Shown piece after piece: positions 19,524 to 29,190 of a stretch of DNA of 64,000 nt. Each line of letters starts with the position of its first letter. Position 1 is the first letter of the stretch. The translations under genes were made by a program, and so were the position numbers. This DNA is from Flavobacteriales bacterium. Lineage in GTDB: Bacteria > Bacteroidota > Bacteroidia > Flavobacteriales_E > Vicingaceae. A model generated the notes under the pieces. The model had not been told where the DNA came from, made no database searches, and worked only from the letters and a program-made list of their open reading frames with translations. The DNA is taken from contig JAPHUD010000017.1 in assembly GCA_026196775.1 (NCBI GenBank), positions 1 to 64,000 on the forward strand, read 5' to 3'.

Positions 19524-19678
19524 TGTTTTTTTAATTTTTTTGAAAAAATAAATATTCATCCCCTCTTAACAGATAAATAGTTATTTTTGTATTCTTGTTG
19601 GCTTTTTGGGTATGTTTTTTGATATTGAAGCACTTATAAAACCAATAATTATAAACTTTAAAATCTAATTTCAAATCG

Positions 19679-21151
19679 GTGGTATTAAAAAATTATAAAA
19701 TAAAATTAATTGTTCTTTCTTCAATTGTATTTTTATTCGTTAGTGCCAATAAACTAATGGCGCAAAACCTAAAAGCCTATTTTACTTATTGTACTTTCTA
19801 CTCCCCTGAAAACGGTCCGTATATAGAAACTTATCTTTCGGTAGAAGGTAGCTCTATCAATTATCTCAAAAATGAAAATAATAAATTTCAAGGAACAATA
19901 GAAATAACGTACCTGTTTAAACAAGGAGAAGAAATTAAAAAATTCAAAAAATATAATTTACTCAGTCCAGAAAATGAAGACACCGTAATACTTGCCAACT
20001 TTATAGATCAACAAAGAATTTCTATTCCTAATGGAAGTTACGAGTTTGAAATAAACATTAGAGATGTCAATAGTACGTTAACGCCTTTTAAATCTACACA
20101 AGTATTGAATGTGAATTATAACGATAAGAAAATGAATATCTCGGATGTTGAGTTTATTGAATCTTTGTCAAAAACTACCACTAAATCCATTATTTCTAAA
20201 AGTGGATATGATATTTTGCCTTATACCTCAGATTTTTTTCCTGAAGATATTGAAAAAATAGCTTTTTATGCAGAGATATATAATGCAGATAAATTGTTGG
20301 GAGCAGATGAAAGTTATTTGGTAACGTATGCTATAGAATCATACGAAACAAATACGGTAGTGGGAAATCTTAAAGGATTTGTAAGGGAATCAGCTAAACC
20401 TGTAAACATTATATTAAAATCTTTCAATATTGTTAATTTGGCTTCGGGTAATTATAATTTGGTAATTGAAGCCAGAGATAAATCCAATGAATTAATGTTG
20501 CAGAAAAAAGTATTCTTTCAGAGAAGTAACCCTGCATTAGTGCCTGATATTGCTAATGTTGATTTTGAAAGCACTTTTGTTATAGATATGGATGCTGAAC
20601 AACTTACAGAATATATAAGAAGTATAGAGCCAATTTCTACAGCAATAGAGTTAAATTATGCTAGGAACCAATTAAAGGGGAAAGACAAAGAGTTAATGCA
20701 GAAATATTTTTATAATTTTTGGTTTACTCGTGATGCGGAAGCTCCAAAAGAAGCTTGGGAAAAATATAAAAAAGAAGTTGAGGTTGTAAATAAAGAATAC
20801 AGTACTGCCATTAAAAAAGGATATGAAACTGATAGAGGAAGAGTGTATTTAAAGCATGGTAAGCCAAATACCATTGTAGAACAGAAAAATGAACCGAGTG
20901 CTTACCCTTATGAAATATGGCATTATTACAAAGTTCAAAATTTTAGTAATATTCGTTTTGTGTTTTATAACCCTGATTTAGTAAGCAATGATTTTCCAAT
21001 TTTACATTCTAATTTGCCAGGAGAATTAAATAATCCTCAATGGAAGGTTCAGTTACACAAAAGAACTAACCAACCTATAGATATGGAGCAGCAAAATAAT
21101 AATGAACATTGGGGTGGAAGAGCTGATGATTTTTATAATAACCCACGATAA
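19679..21151 (+). CDS. GWxTD domain-containing secreted protein
   Basis: The 490-residue product begins with a signal peptide ending NKLMAQN. Its C-terminal part holds the GWxTD-type domain: YFYNFWFTRDAEAPKEAWE near residue 342, then AIKKGYETDRGRVYLKHGKPN and YEIWHYY. The N-terminal two thirds are beta-rich and unassigned. The domain is widespread in Bacteroidota and Acidobacteriota with no settled function. The start is a GTG at 19679; the first internal ATG falls inside the signal cleavage region. It is coupled (3-base gap) to the glycosyltransferase gene. Confidence 0.85.
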   Translation: MVLKNYKIKLIVLSSIVFLFVSANKLMAQNLKAYFTYCTFYSPENGPYIETYLSVEGSSINYLKNENNKFQGTIEITYLFKQGEEIKKFKKYNLLSPENEDTVILANFIDQQRISIPNGSYEFEINIRDVNSTLTPFKSTQVLNVNYNDKKMNISDVEFIESLSKTTTKSIISKSGYDILPYTSDFFPEDIEKIAFYAEIYNADKLLGADESYLVTYAIESYETNTVVGNLKGFVRESAKPVNIILKSFNIVNLASGNYNLVIEARDKSNELMLQKKVFFQRSNPALVPDIANVDFESTFVIDMDAEQLTEYIRSIEPISTAIELNYARNQLKGKDKELMQKYFYNFWFTRDAEAPKEAWEKYKKEVEVVNKEYSTAIKKGYETDRGRVYLKHGKPNTIVEQKNEPSAYPYEIWHYYKVQNFSNIRFVFYNPDLVSNDFPILHSNLPGELNNPQWKVQLHKRTNQPIDMEQQNNNEHWGGRADDFYNNPR

Positions 21152-21154
21152 TAA

Positions 21155-22159
21155 ATGTCTTTGAATTCAGTAGCTGTTGTAATTTTAAATTGGAATGGAA
21201 AACATTTTTTAGAAAAGTTTCTACCAAGCTTAATAGAACATACCTCTTTTGCTGAACTTATTGTGGCCGATAATTGCTCCACAGATGATTCACTGTCTTT
21301 TTTAAAGGAAAATTTTCCTCAAATACGCATAATAGAACTTGCTCAAAATTACGGTTTTGCTAAAGGGTATAATGAAGCCTTGAAGCAAGTTAATTCAGAT
21401 GTCTACGTGTTGCTTAATTCGGATGTTGAGGTAACGGAAAATTGGCTTCAACCCTGTTTAGAGATATTGAAAAAAGATAATGATGTTGCTGCTTGTCAGC
21501 CAAAAATAAAAGCCTTTCACCAAAAAACACATTTTGAATATGCCGGAGCAGCAGGAGGTTTTATGGATAAATATGGTTATCCTTTTTGTAGAGGAAGAAT
21601 TTTTGAAACTTTAGAAGAGGATAAAGGACAATATAACGATGAAATAGAAATCTTTTGGGCAACTGGAGCTTGTTTGGTTGTTAGAGCAGATGTTTACCAT
21701 CAATTAAACGGATTAGATCCTTTTTTCTTTGCACACATGGAGGAAATTGATTTGTGCTGGAGAATTCAAAATACAGGAAAGAAAATTAAATATGTACCTC
21801 AATCTACTGTTTTTCATGTTGGAGGAGGAACGCTACATAAATCAAAACCACAAAAAACCTTTTTAAATTTTAGGAATAATCTAATAATGTTGTATAAAAA
21901 CTTACCACAAGGTAAAAAGATTGGAGTATTATTAGGAAGACTTTTTTTAGACGGTTTGGCAGGTATTAAATTTCTTACAGAAGGCAAAATAAGCCATTTT
22001 TCAGCCATTATTAAGGCTCATTTTGCTTTTTACGCTTATGTATTCAAAAATACCGAGAAACCGATTAAAACGAACGCAATTCCCTACACAATTTATCCTA
22101 AAAGTATTCTCTATCATTACTTTGTAAAGAAAGAAAAAAAATATTCCGACCTAAGTTAA
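21155..22159 (+). CDS. Family 2 glycosyltransferase
   Basis: The 334 residues form a GT-A fold glycosyltransferase of the rhamnosyltransferase-like type. Seen are VVILNWNGKHFLEKFLPSL at the start, the nucleotide-binding VADNCSTDDS, the metal-binding LLNSDVEV near residue 90, and FFAHMEEIDLCWRIQNTGKK near 200, which is the acceptor-side ED motif region. It likely transfers a sugar to a surface glycan precursor at the inner membrane face; donor and acceptor are unknown. It begins 3 bases after the GWxTD gene and is translationally coupled to it. Confidence 0.9.
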   Translation: MSLNSVAVVILNWNGKHFLEKFLPSLIEHTSFAELIVADNCSTDDSLSFLKENFPQIRIIELAQNYGFAKGYNEALKQVNSDVYVLLNSDVEVTENWLQPCLEILKKDNDVAACQPKIKAFHQKTHFEYAGAAGGFMDKYGYPFCRGRIFETLEEDKGQYNDEIEIFWATGACLVVRADVYHQLNGLDPFFFAHMEEIDLCWRIQNTGKKIKYVPQSTVFHVGGGTLHKSKPQKTFLNFRNNLIMLYKNLPQGKKIGVLLGRLFLDGLAGIKFLTEGKISHFSAIIKAHFAFYAYVFKNTEKPIKTNAIPYTIYPKSILYHYFVKKEKKYSDLS

Positions 22160-22258
22160 TTATTGTTAAATAAAATCGTTATTATTAGGAATTTCCAAAA
22201 AAAAGTGTAATTTAGATTATAATATTTTTTTTAGACACAACTTTTTAATATATATACG

Positions 22259-22456
22259 ATGGGAAGACCAGCAACAAAACCTACCAAACTTAAAGACGGA
22301 TTTTATTTAGAAATTAGAAATAAAGGTGCTAAATCCGGTATCAAAATTAGAAGAGATTCAAAAGAAGCGATGTTATCTGCAATTAAAGAATACGAGAGAG
22401 TTAAAGATGTAGTTGTTTTAGGAGAATCTAAAAACGGTAAACTAAAGGCAGTTTAA
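22259..22456 (+). CDS. Small conserved flavobacterial protein
   Basis: A 65-residue basic protein, MGRPATKPTKLKDGFYLEIR at the start, then RNKGAKSGIKIRRDSKEAML and a Lys-rich end. I recognise this as a small protein conserved in flavobacteria without an assigned role. Its charge and the GRP-type basic start would suit nucleic acid binding, but that is inference only. It stands alone between a glycosyltransferase gene and a convergent carboxypeptidase gene that ends 8 bases away. Confidence 0.75.
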   Translation: MGRPATKPTKLKDGFYLEIRNKGAKSGIKIRRDSKEAMLSAIKEYERVKDVVVLGESKNGKLKAV

Positions 22457-22463
22457 TAATAAA

Positions 22464-23900
22464 CTATTCGTTTACTAAACTTACCATAATTTTTTCTAAC
22501 ATTTTTTTCATTTCATAAGCGGAACAATTGTAATTATTCACGATTATGGCAAATGCTATTTTTTTATTGCTATTTGTTGTAACATATCCTGAGTAGCTCC
22601 TTACATTTGTCATGTACCCACTTTTACCGTAAGTTTTACCTTCGGCAGCAGTCCCCTTGGCAATATTCGATAGTGTGCCGGATTTTCCTGCTATAGATAA
22701 AGAATTGTAAAACACTTCTTTATGCTGGCTTTTGTCCATTTCAGATAGAATAGAAACTAGCTGTTTTGTAGTTATAGTGTTAAATCTAGATAGCCCACTA
22801 CCATCATAAAGATACATACCATCAGTATCAATTCCTTTTTCTTTCCAAAAGCTAACTAAAGCTTCTGTACTTGCAGTTGTAGAGCCTTCTTTTTTAACGG
22901 TTAAACCAATATGGTTGAGTAAATGTTCTGCATATAGATTGATGCTGTACAAATTGGTTTGTTGAATTAGTGAAGAAAGTGTTGGTGATTGAGTTAAAGT
23001 AACTTCTATAGTAGTATCTTCAATAAAACTATCACCTAATAGCCTTTTAGTTGTTGGTTGATAAGCTATTTTAATTCCTGATGTTTTTAACACACTATCC
23101 AATTCGTAAGCACATAAGTATGCCGGATCGGGAATTGAGCCTTTAACTTTAAACTCACTTCTGTTTTTGGGTATTTCTCCGGAAATGTACCTGTTGTATT
23201 GAAAAGGCCCCCCATAAATAAAAGACAAATCTTTATTGGTGGAAGTTCCTAAAACATTATTGTCAACATTTAAAAATGGAATGTGTGGATTAATTTTGCT
23301 AATAGTTGTTTTTTGAGTTTCATTTTTTGATGAAAGTGCTAAGGTGTAGAAATTCTCATAAATGCTTAGTCCGTTTGCTCCTGCACCAAAATAGTTGCCT
23401 AAATCTTGCCAAATCCATGTAGGAGGGACTTCGTTATCAAAAATACTGGCATTGGCAATAATTTTTCCATTAATGGAATCTATGCCTAATTTTTTGATTT
23501 CAGCAGCCCAGTTGTTCATGAAATTACCGTAATAAGAACGATATCTGTGCGAACCAAGAGAAGGATCTCCACCACCTTTGATGATGATGTCGCCATTTAA
23601 AACACCATTTTCTATTTTTCCTGAATAGCTTATAGTGGTAGTAAATCTGTGGTTTTCTCCTAAAATTTCTAGAGCAGTAGCGGTAGTAATTAATTTTAAT
23701 GAAGAAGCTGGAACTAAAGCTAGGTTTTCGTTGTGATTAATAATAGCTAGGTTTTCGCTTAAATTGTAAGCATAAAAGCCAATCGATGCGTTTTTTAAAG
23801 CCTTATGTTGCAAAAATTCAGTAAAGATTTTGTTAGTAGGAGATTGTCCGTTTAAAAACAAAAAACTAAAAAGAGTAACTAAGGTTAAAAAGCTTTTCAT
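22464..23900 (-). CDS. dacB: D-alanyl-D-alanine carboxypeptidase/endopeptidase (PBP4 type)
   Basis: The 478-residue protein has a signal peptide (LFLNGQS) and the class C penicillin-binding protein motifs: SSLK at residues 66-69 (SxxK), SIN near 319 (SxN) and KSG near 405 (KTG-like). The long insert between the first two motifs is typical of PBP4. It trims D-Ala from peptidoglycan side chains and cleaves cross-links in the periplasm. It reads towards the small gene at 22259-22456 and has 47 bases between it and the upstream DUF6495 gene, so cotranscription is plausible. Confidence 0.93.
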   Translation of the reverse strand: MKSFLTLVTLFSFLFLNGQSPTNKIFTEFLQHKALKNASIGFYAYNLSENLAIINHNENLALVPASSLKLITTATALEILGENHRFTTTISYSGKIENGVLNGDIIIKGGGDPSLGSHRYRSYYGNFMNNWAAEIKKLGIDSINGKIIANASIFDNEVPPTWIWQDLGNYFGAGANGLSIYENFYTLALSSKNETQKTTISKINPHIPFLNVDNNVLGTSTNKDLSFIYGGPFQYNRYISGEIPKNRSEFKVKGSIPDPAYLCAYELDSVLKTSGIKIAYQPTTKRLLGDSFIEDTTIEVTLTQSPTLSSLIQQTNLYSINLYAEHLLNHIGLTVKKEGSTTASTEALVSFWKEKGIDTDGMYLYDGSGLSRFNTITTKQLVSILSEMDKSQHKEVFYNSLSIAGKSGTLSNIAKGTAAEGKTYGKSGYMTNVRSYSGYVTTNSNKKIAFAIIVNNYNCSAYEMKKMLEKIMVSLVNE

Positions 23901-23947
23901 TTTTAAAGTTAGTTTATGGGGTTACATTTAATAATCAAATCTCTAAT

Positions 23948-24430
23948 CTAATTCTGTCTTGGTTTGGTAGAGTATTCATAAGCAAGTCTTAACTGTCCAT
24001 ATCTTTTTTCATCAATTATACCGCATCCTGAGTTGAGCATCTCAAAAATGGTAGTTTCTCTTTCTTTCTCATATTTTTTTGATGTCATAAAAATGGAAAG
24101 TGGAGTGGAAGAGAGTTCATCGGGAGTTAAACTTAAAAAATTAATACCTGTTTGTTGTGTGCTTATGCCAATTAGTTCAATTTCATCCTCTTTACAATGG
24201 TAAGCGTTAATTCCTTCAGAAGTAGCAATTTCCAGATATTGAATTCTTTTTAGCGATTTCTCGATTACTAAATTGCTGAACATAATTACTAACTCTCCAA
24301 CTTTTTCATTTTTTTCAGCATTCAACTTTCTCCATTCTTCATCATAAATTTCATTAACAATTAAAAATTGCTTGAACTCATGTTCTAGTTCTTTAAGTTC
24401 ATCGTCTGTTAGTAATCGGTACTTTAACAT
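23948..24430 (-). CDS. DUF6495 family protein
   Basis: The 160-residue cytoplasmic protein begins MLKYRLLTDDELKELEHEF and contains AYHCKEDEIELIGI and a conserved GCGIIDEKRYGQLRLAYEYS near the end. I recognise it as the Flavobacteriales family DUF6495, whose function is not known. It has no signal peptide or membrane segment and is rich in charged helices in the N-terminal half. A terminator for the preceding gene lies just upstream, so this gene probably has its own promoter. Confidence 0.72.
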   Translation of the reverse strand: MLKYRLLTDDELKELEHEFKQFLIVNEIYDEEWRKLNAEKNEKVGELVIMFSNLVIEKSLKRIQYLEIATSEGINAYHCKEDEIELIGISTQQTGINFLSLTPDELSSTPLSIFMTSKKYEKERETTIFEMLNSGCGIIDEKRYGQLRLAYEYSTKPRQN

Positions 24431-24441
24431 TTGTTATACAA

Positions 24442-24481
24442 AAACAAAAAAGCTGTCTTGATGTATAGTTCAGGACAGCTT
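24442..24481 (-). terminator. Intrinsic terminator
   Basis: AAGCTGTC (24450-24457) pairs with GACAGCTT (24474-24481). On the minus strand it is followed by a T-rich run and lies just after the gene at 24502-25068. Confidence 0.8.
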
Positions 24482-24501
24482 AAAAAATTCTTAATTTATT
24501 T

Positions 24502-25068
24502 TTAATTATTGTTACTATCTGCTGGATCTAACTCTTTAACTTCAATATCTTTTAAATCTTTTTCAGTAATCTTCTCATCTAAAAACTGATTATTGGGGTA
24601 AGTATTGTTAAGTTCATCAATAAGTTCTCCATCAGGAATACCATTTCCGAAAAGTGCTTGCTCTTCCATGGTGTAATCCCATTTTTCATGATCATAGTTT
24701 TTGTTTAATCGTAAAGATCTAAAAGCTAACGTTCTTGCCATACGGCTATGGTGAATAGCCCTAAAATTTTTATTTTCACTCATTAATTTTTTAGCTATTT
24801 TTTGATGATGAACAGCTTTAGATAAATCACCAGAATACACTTTTTTCTCATTAACAGTAGAAAAAGCAGCTGTTATTGCTTGGTTGGTTTTGCTTAACAC
24901 TTTTGAAGCATCAACATTACTTACGTTGACATTTTGTTTCTCAACCATTTTTTCTTTAACTACCTCTTTTTTTACTGTTGGCTTAATTCTTTGTTGAGCA
25001 AAGCTACTAGTTGCTCCTAAAAGTAAAAAGGAGAAAAATAATGTTCCAAATATTTTTGTTGTTTTCAT
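24502..25068 (-). CDS. Secreted protein of unknown function
   Basis: I do not recognise a family. The 188 residues start with a clear signal peptide (FFSFLLLGATSSFAQQ). A Lys/Val-rich stretch follows, then a helical part with paired His residues (AVHHQKIAKKLM, AIHHSRMARTLAFRSLRLN) and an acidic end (EVKELDPADSNNN). It is probably periplasmic. The 249 bases upstream, to the divergent amidohydrolase gene, hold no other gene; a TAAGTTTG box on the minus strand at 25238-25245 could be its distant promoter. Confidence 0.65.
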   Translation of the reverse strand: MKTTKIFGTLFFSFLLLGATSSFAQQRIKPTVKKEVVKEKMVEKQNVNVSNVDASKVLSKTNQAITAAFSTVNEKKVYSGDLSKAVHHQKIAKKLMSENKNFRAIHHSRMARTLAFRSLRLNKNYDHEKWDYTMEEQALFGNGIPDGELIDELNNTYPNNQFLDEKITEKDLKDIEVKELDPADSNNN

Positions 25069-25317
25069 ATGTTTAGATCTTTATTGTTTTTTATATGTCA
25101 TATGGAATAAGCCAAGTTATCTTCATCTCTTTTTGTGTGCTTCAGCACGTGGTTATTTCATAGTAGATTGTTTTGTTTATGGTTATTTTTCAATTTTTAT
25201 ACCACAATATAAAATTAAATAATTGGTGTAAATATAGCAAACTTATTTTATAGTTTATCGCTAATAGATTGCTTTGATATAGTTAATTTTACTTCTTACA
25301 AAAATGTTTTTTTCCAG

Positions 25318-26964
25318 ATGCAGCATAAAATAAAAATTCTTTTTCTTTTCATAGTATTTTCTTTAATGGCTTGTAGAGAAAATGCCCAGGTAGATTTAAT
25401 TGTTAGAAATGGCACTATTTATACAGTAAATGATATGTTTGAAGTTGCTCAGGCTATGGCAATTAAAGATGGTAAAATCATAGCGATAGGACCTGAAAAT
25501 GAAATCTTAAATAAATATTATGCAACAGAAGTTATTGATGCAGAAAAAAAATCCATTTATCCTGGGTTTATAGATGCTCACTGTCATTTTGTTGGATATG
25601 CTAAAAATTTGTTAGAAGTAAATTTAATTGGTTCTAATTCTTTTGATGAAGTGATAGAAAGACTTCAGCAGTTTGTAGCCAAAAATGGAACACCCAAAGA
25701 TGCTTGGCTGATAGGAAGAGGTTGGAATGAAAATTTTTGGCAAGATAAAAAAATGCCAACTAAAGAAAAGTTAGATGAACTTTTTCCTGATAATCCTGTT
25801 TTTTTATCAAGAGTGGATGGACATGCAGCTTTGGTTAATCAAAAAGCAATGGATTTAACAGGAATAACAGCAAATATAAAAATTGAAGGAGGTAGAATTG
25901 ATTTAGTAAATGGAAAGCTTACCGGAATTTTAATTGATAATGCAAAAATGCATGTACAAAATCAGTTGCCGGAATATACTAATGCTCAGATAGAAAAAGC
26001 TTTAATTGAAGCAGAAAAATATCTTTTTGAAGTTGGATTAACAACGGTAGATGATGCCGGCTTAGAAAAAGCTGATATTGAGTTGATAGATAAATTACAA
26101 CAAGCCAACAAGCTTCAAATTAAAGTATATGCGATGATTACTACTACTCCTGAATTACTAGATTATTATTTGAACAAAGGCACCTACAAAACGCCTAAAC
26201 TAAATGTTTCTTCTTTTAAATTTTATGCTGATGGTTCTTTAGGTTCAGAAAGTGCTTGTTTGTTAGATGATTACCATACTACTAAGCACAATAAAGGATT
26301 GATTTTACATGAACTCGAATTTTATGAAAAATATGCTCCAATGTTGGCAGAAAAAGGTTTTCAGATGAATACACATGCCATAGGTGATTCTGCTACTCGG
26401 ATGATATTGAAAGTTTATGAGCAAGCGTTAACAACAACTAATGATAAAAGATGGCGAATAGAACATGCTCAAGTAGTTCATCCGGAAGATTTAGAGAAAT
26501 TCAGAAAACTAACCATTATACCTTCTGTTCAACCTACACATGCGATGTCTGATATGGAGTGGGCAGCAGAAAAATTAGGTGATGATAGAATGAAAACAGC
26601 TTATGCGTATAAAGATTTATTAAATCAATTAGGGATGATAGCATTGGGAACTGATTTTCCTGTGGAAGATATTAATCCTTTATATACTTTTTATAGTGCT
26701 ACTATTCGAAAAAACCTAGAAGGAAAACCTGAACAAGGCTTAATGATGGAAAATGCATTGAGTAGAGAAGAAGCATTAAAAGGAATGACCATTTGGGCTG
26801 CCATAGCTAATTTTGAAGAAGAAGAAAAAGGTAGCTTAGAAGTGGGCAAAAGTGCTGATTTTATTATCACCAACAGAGATATTATGAAGGTAGATGAACA
26901 AGAACTTCTTAAAACTAAAGTAGAAAAAACTTTTATAGACGGAAAAATGGTTTTTGAGAATTGA
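25318..26964 (+). CDS. Amidohydrolase family lipoprotein (YtcJ-like)
   Basis: A 548-residue metal-dependent hydrolase of the amidohydrolase family 3/YtcJ type, with a lipoprotein signal (SLMAC, Cys19). Metal-site features are DAHCHFVGY, NTHAIGDSATRM, RIEHAQVVHP and GTDFPVEDINP, with SFKFYADGSLGSE in the middle of the barrel, and the family's closing GKSADFIITNRD. It likely hydrolyses a small amide or similar substrate in the periplasm; the substrate cannot be told. It converges on the helicase gene, with 7 bases between them. Confidence 0.9.
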   Translation: MQHKIKILFLFIVFSLMACRENAQVDLIVRNGTIYTVNDMFEVAQAMAIKDGKIIAIGPENEILNKYYATEVIDAEKKSIYPGFIDAHCHFVGYAKNLLEVNLIGSNSFDEVIERLQQFVAKNGTPKDAWLIGRGWNENFWQDKKMPTKEKLDELFPDNPVFLSRVDGHAALVNQKAMDLTGITANIKIEGGRIDLVNGKLTGILIDNAKMHVQNQLPEYTNAQIEKALIEAEKYLFEVGLTTVDDAGLEKADIELIDKLQQANKLQIKVYAMITTTPELLDYYLNKGTYKTPKLNVSSFKFYADGSLGSESACLLDDYHTTKHNKGLILHELEFYEKYAPMLAEKGFQMNTHAIGDSATRMILKVYEQALTTTNDKRWRIEHAQVVHPEDLEKFRKLTIIPSVQPTHAMSDMEWAAEKLGDDRMKTAYAYKDLLNQLGMIALGTDFPVEDINPLYTFYSATIRKNLEGKPEQGLMMENALSREEALKGMTIWAAIANFEEEEKGSLEVGKSADFIITNRDIMKVDEQELLKTKVEKTFIDGKMVFEN

Positions 26965-26971
26965 TTTGGAG

Positions 26972-29176
26972 TTAGCTTTCTTTTTGTAAAGCCGCTAACA
27001 CCATTTTAATATCACTATAAGAAATACTATTGTCTAATTGAGATTTAAGTTCATTTAGTCCGGAAATTTCCTTGTTTTTTTTGTACACCTTAGTAATAGC
27101 TTCAATGGTTTTTTTAGGAAGTAAGGTGGCGATGTCAATTTCTCCCAACCCAACATAATGAGCTAAATGTCCGATAATGGTGCTTTCTACAAAACCTCTT
27201 TCTTTGGCAATTTCTTTTACATTTTTACCTGCTTTGCATAAATCAAAACTTACTTTTTTGGTGTCAACTTTTGGAGCTTTCTTTTCTACTTTTTTTAATT
27301 TTTCTGTGCGGGTTTCAACTTCTTCCTTAGAGCTTAGTTTACTTTTATCAAACTCCTGATTGTTAAGTGCTGACTCTACTAGTGTTTTCGCTTTTGTTAG
27401 TTGCTGAATTTGTTTAAAAAAATAGCTTTCTAACTCTTTAAGTTCGGTAATGTATTTTTTTACTTTGGTTTTGGTTTTTAAGTTCTCAATATGTTCAAAA
27501 ATAGCTTCAGATTGGGTTTTTAATAAAGGAGTAAAATAATTGTTGGCAGCAGTTATTCTTTCAAATAAATGTTGTTGGTCATTGTTTTCGGAAATAATTT
27601 TTTTAAGCTGTCTTTTAAAACTTTCTGCTGGAGGTACTAATTCCTCTACTTTGCTTTGAAGTGTTTTTGCCCACTCCAAATAAGCTTGTTTTGCAGAAAG
27701 ATTTTCTGCTTTCGTATAGCTTTCAGCATGAGCTTTTACCTGATAAAGCAAATCTGATAGGTCGTAGCTATTTACTAAATAATTTAAGAAAAAATATTTT
27801 TCTTCAGTTTTTAAAATGTTTTCTATGGCTTCAATATCTGGTTTCGATTGGCAAAACTGGGCAATATGTTGATCAATAGATAAACTATTGGTGTTGAGGT
27901 TACTGGTCATTACCAAGCCATCTAAACTTCTTAACCTCGAAAGAGCAACATACACTTGTCCTTGAGCAAATGCATTCCCAATATCTATAATAGCTTTATC
28001 AAAAGTTAATCCCTGACTTTTATGAACGGTTATCGCCCAAGCAAGTTTTAAGGGATATTGAATAAACTTTCCTACTACATTATCTTCAATTTCATTAGTT
28101 GCCGGGTTGAGTTGATATTTTACATTTTCCCAAGTATATTTCTCGACTATAATTAAGTCGCCATCACTCGTTTTCACTTCAATACTATCATCGCTTAAAT
28201 CGGTTATCACACCAATTTTACCATTAAAAAATTGTTGTTTTCCACTAGGGTCATTTTTAATAAACATTACCTGAGCACCTTTCTTTAGCTCTAAACTTTC
28301 ATCGAGAGGGTAGTTGTAAGGACTAAAATCACCTTCTATATCTGCCTGAAAATAATAAGATGCAGCGTTTAATTTGTCCAATTCTTCTCTGTTATAGCTA
28401 TCGGCTTGCTTGTTATGAGTGGTTAATCGAATAAACCCTTCATCAGGTTTTGGTTTAAAATTGGGTTGAAAATGTGCTTTTAGTGTTGTAATATCTTCTG
28501 GAGAAACTTTGTTATCTCTTAAATTATTAAGTAAGCCAATAAATTTAGTATCAGCCTGGCGATAAATTTTGTCTAACTCAATTTGGATAGGGGGAGAGTT
28601 GTTAAATGCTTGAGCATTAAAAAAATAAATTGACGAATAGTAGTTTTTCAACACATTCCATTCAAAATCTTTTACCACCGGAGGAAGTTGCAATAAATCC
28701 CCAATTAGTAGTAATTGAACTCCTCCAAAAGGAATGTTCCTTCTTCTTTTCACACTTCTGAGCATGGTATCAATAGCGTCCAATAAATCTGCTCTAAGCA
28801 TACTTACTTCGTCAATTATTAGTAATTCCAGCTCTCTTAAAAGTTTTATTTTATTTCTATTGAGTTTGGCATTTTTTAATAAAGAGGCAGGCGTATTTAT
28901 TTGTTGATTTTCATTAAAATAATTAGCACTATTATCTTCGGGAATAAAATAACCAAAAGGCAATTGAAATAAAGAGTGCAGCGTTACTCCTCCTGCATTT
29001 ATGGCTGCAATTCCGGTGGGAGCAGCAACAATTACTTTTTTGTGGGTATGTTGTACAACGTGTTTTAGGAAGGTTGTTTTTCCTGTTCCTGCTTTTCCTG
29101 TAAGGAAAATATGGCGGTTGGTATGGTTGATAAATTTTGAAGCAAATGCCGTTAAGCTCGATTGGTTATAAGTCAT
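26972..29176 (-). CDS. PIF1-like superfamily 1 helicase with C-terminal helix-turn-helix region
   Basis: The 734-residue protein has Walker A GKAGTGKT (27-34), Walker B LLIIDEVSM (D122, E123), motif III LLLIGDLLQLPPV, and the C-terminal motifs WAITVHKSQGLTFDKA and GQVYVALSRLRSLDGLV of PIF1/RecD-type 5'-3' DNA helicases. After about residue 450 there is a helical, Lys/Glu-rich linker, then a region typed KNVKEIAKERGFVESTIIGHL that fits the C-terminal helix-turn-helix of this bacterial subfamily. The role is probably DNA repair or replication fork support. A lipoprotein gene ends 14 bases upstream of its start. Confidence 0.9.
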   Translation of the reverse strand: MTYNQSSLTAFASKFINHTNRHIFLTGKAGTGKTTFLKHVVQHTHKKVIVAAPTGIAAINAGGVTLHSLFQLPFGYFIPEDNSANYFNENQQINTPASLLKNAKLNRNKIKLLRELELLIIDEVSMLRADLLDAIDTMLRSVKRRRNIPFGGVQLLLIGDLLQLPPVVKDFEWNVLKNYYSSIYFFNAQAFNNSPPIQIELDKIYRQADTKFIGLLNNLRDNKVSPEDITTLKAHFQPNFKPKPDEGFIRLTTHNKQADSYNREELDKLNAASYYFQADIEGDFSPYNYPLDESLELKKGAQVMFIKNDPSGKQQFFNGKIGVITDLSDDSIEVKTSDGDLIIVEKYTWENVKYQLNPATNEIEDNVVGKFIQYPLKLAWAITVHKSQGLTFDKAIIDIGNAFAQGQVYVALSRLRSLDGLVMTSNLNTNSLSIDQHIAQFCQSKPDIEAIENILKTEEKYFFLNYLVNSYDLSDLLYQVKAHAESYTKAENLSAKQAYLEWAKTLQSKVEELVPPAESFKRQLKKIISENNDQQHLFERITAANNYFTPLLKTQSEAIFEHIENLKTKTKVKKYITELKELESYFFKQIQQLTKAKTLVESALNNQEFDKSKLSSKEEVETRTEKLKKVEKKAPKVDTKKVSFDLCKAGKNVKEIAKERGFVESTIIGHLAHYVGLGEIDIATLLPKKTIEAITKVYKKNKEISGLNELKSQLDNSISYSDIKMVLAALQKES

Positions 29177-29190
29177 TATTTAAAAAGCAT

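Noticed and set aside
25069-25317. A short gene or RNA in the divergent gap
   Set aside because: No open frame of usable length, and the small GTGCT/AGCAC palindrome has no T run or other support.
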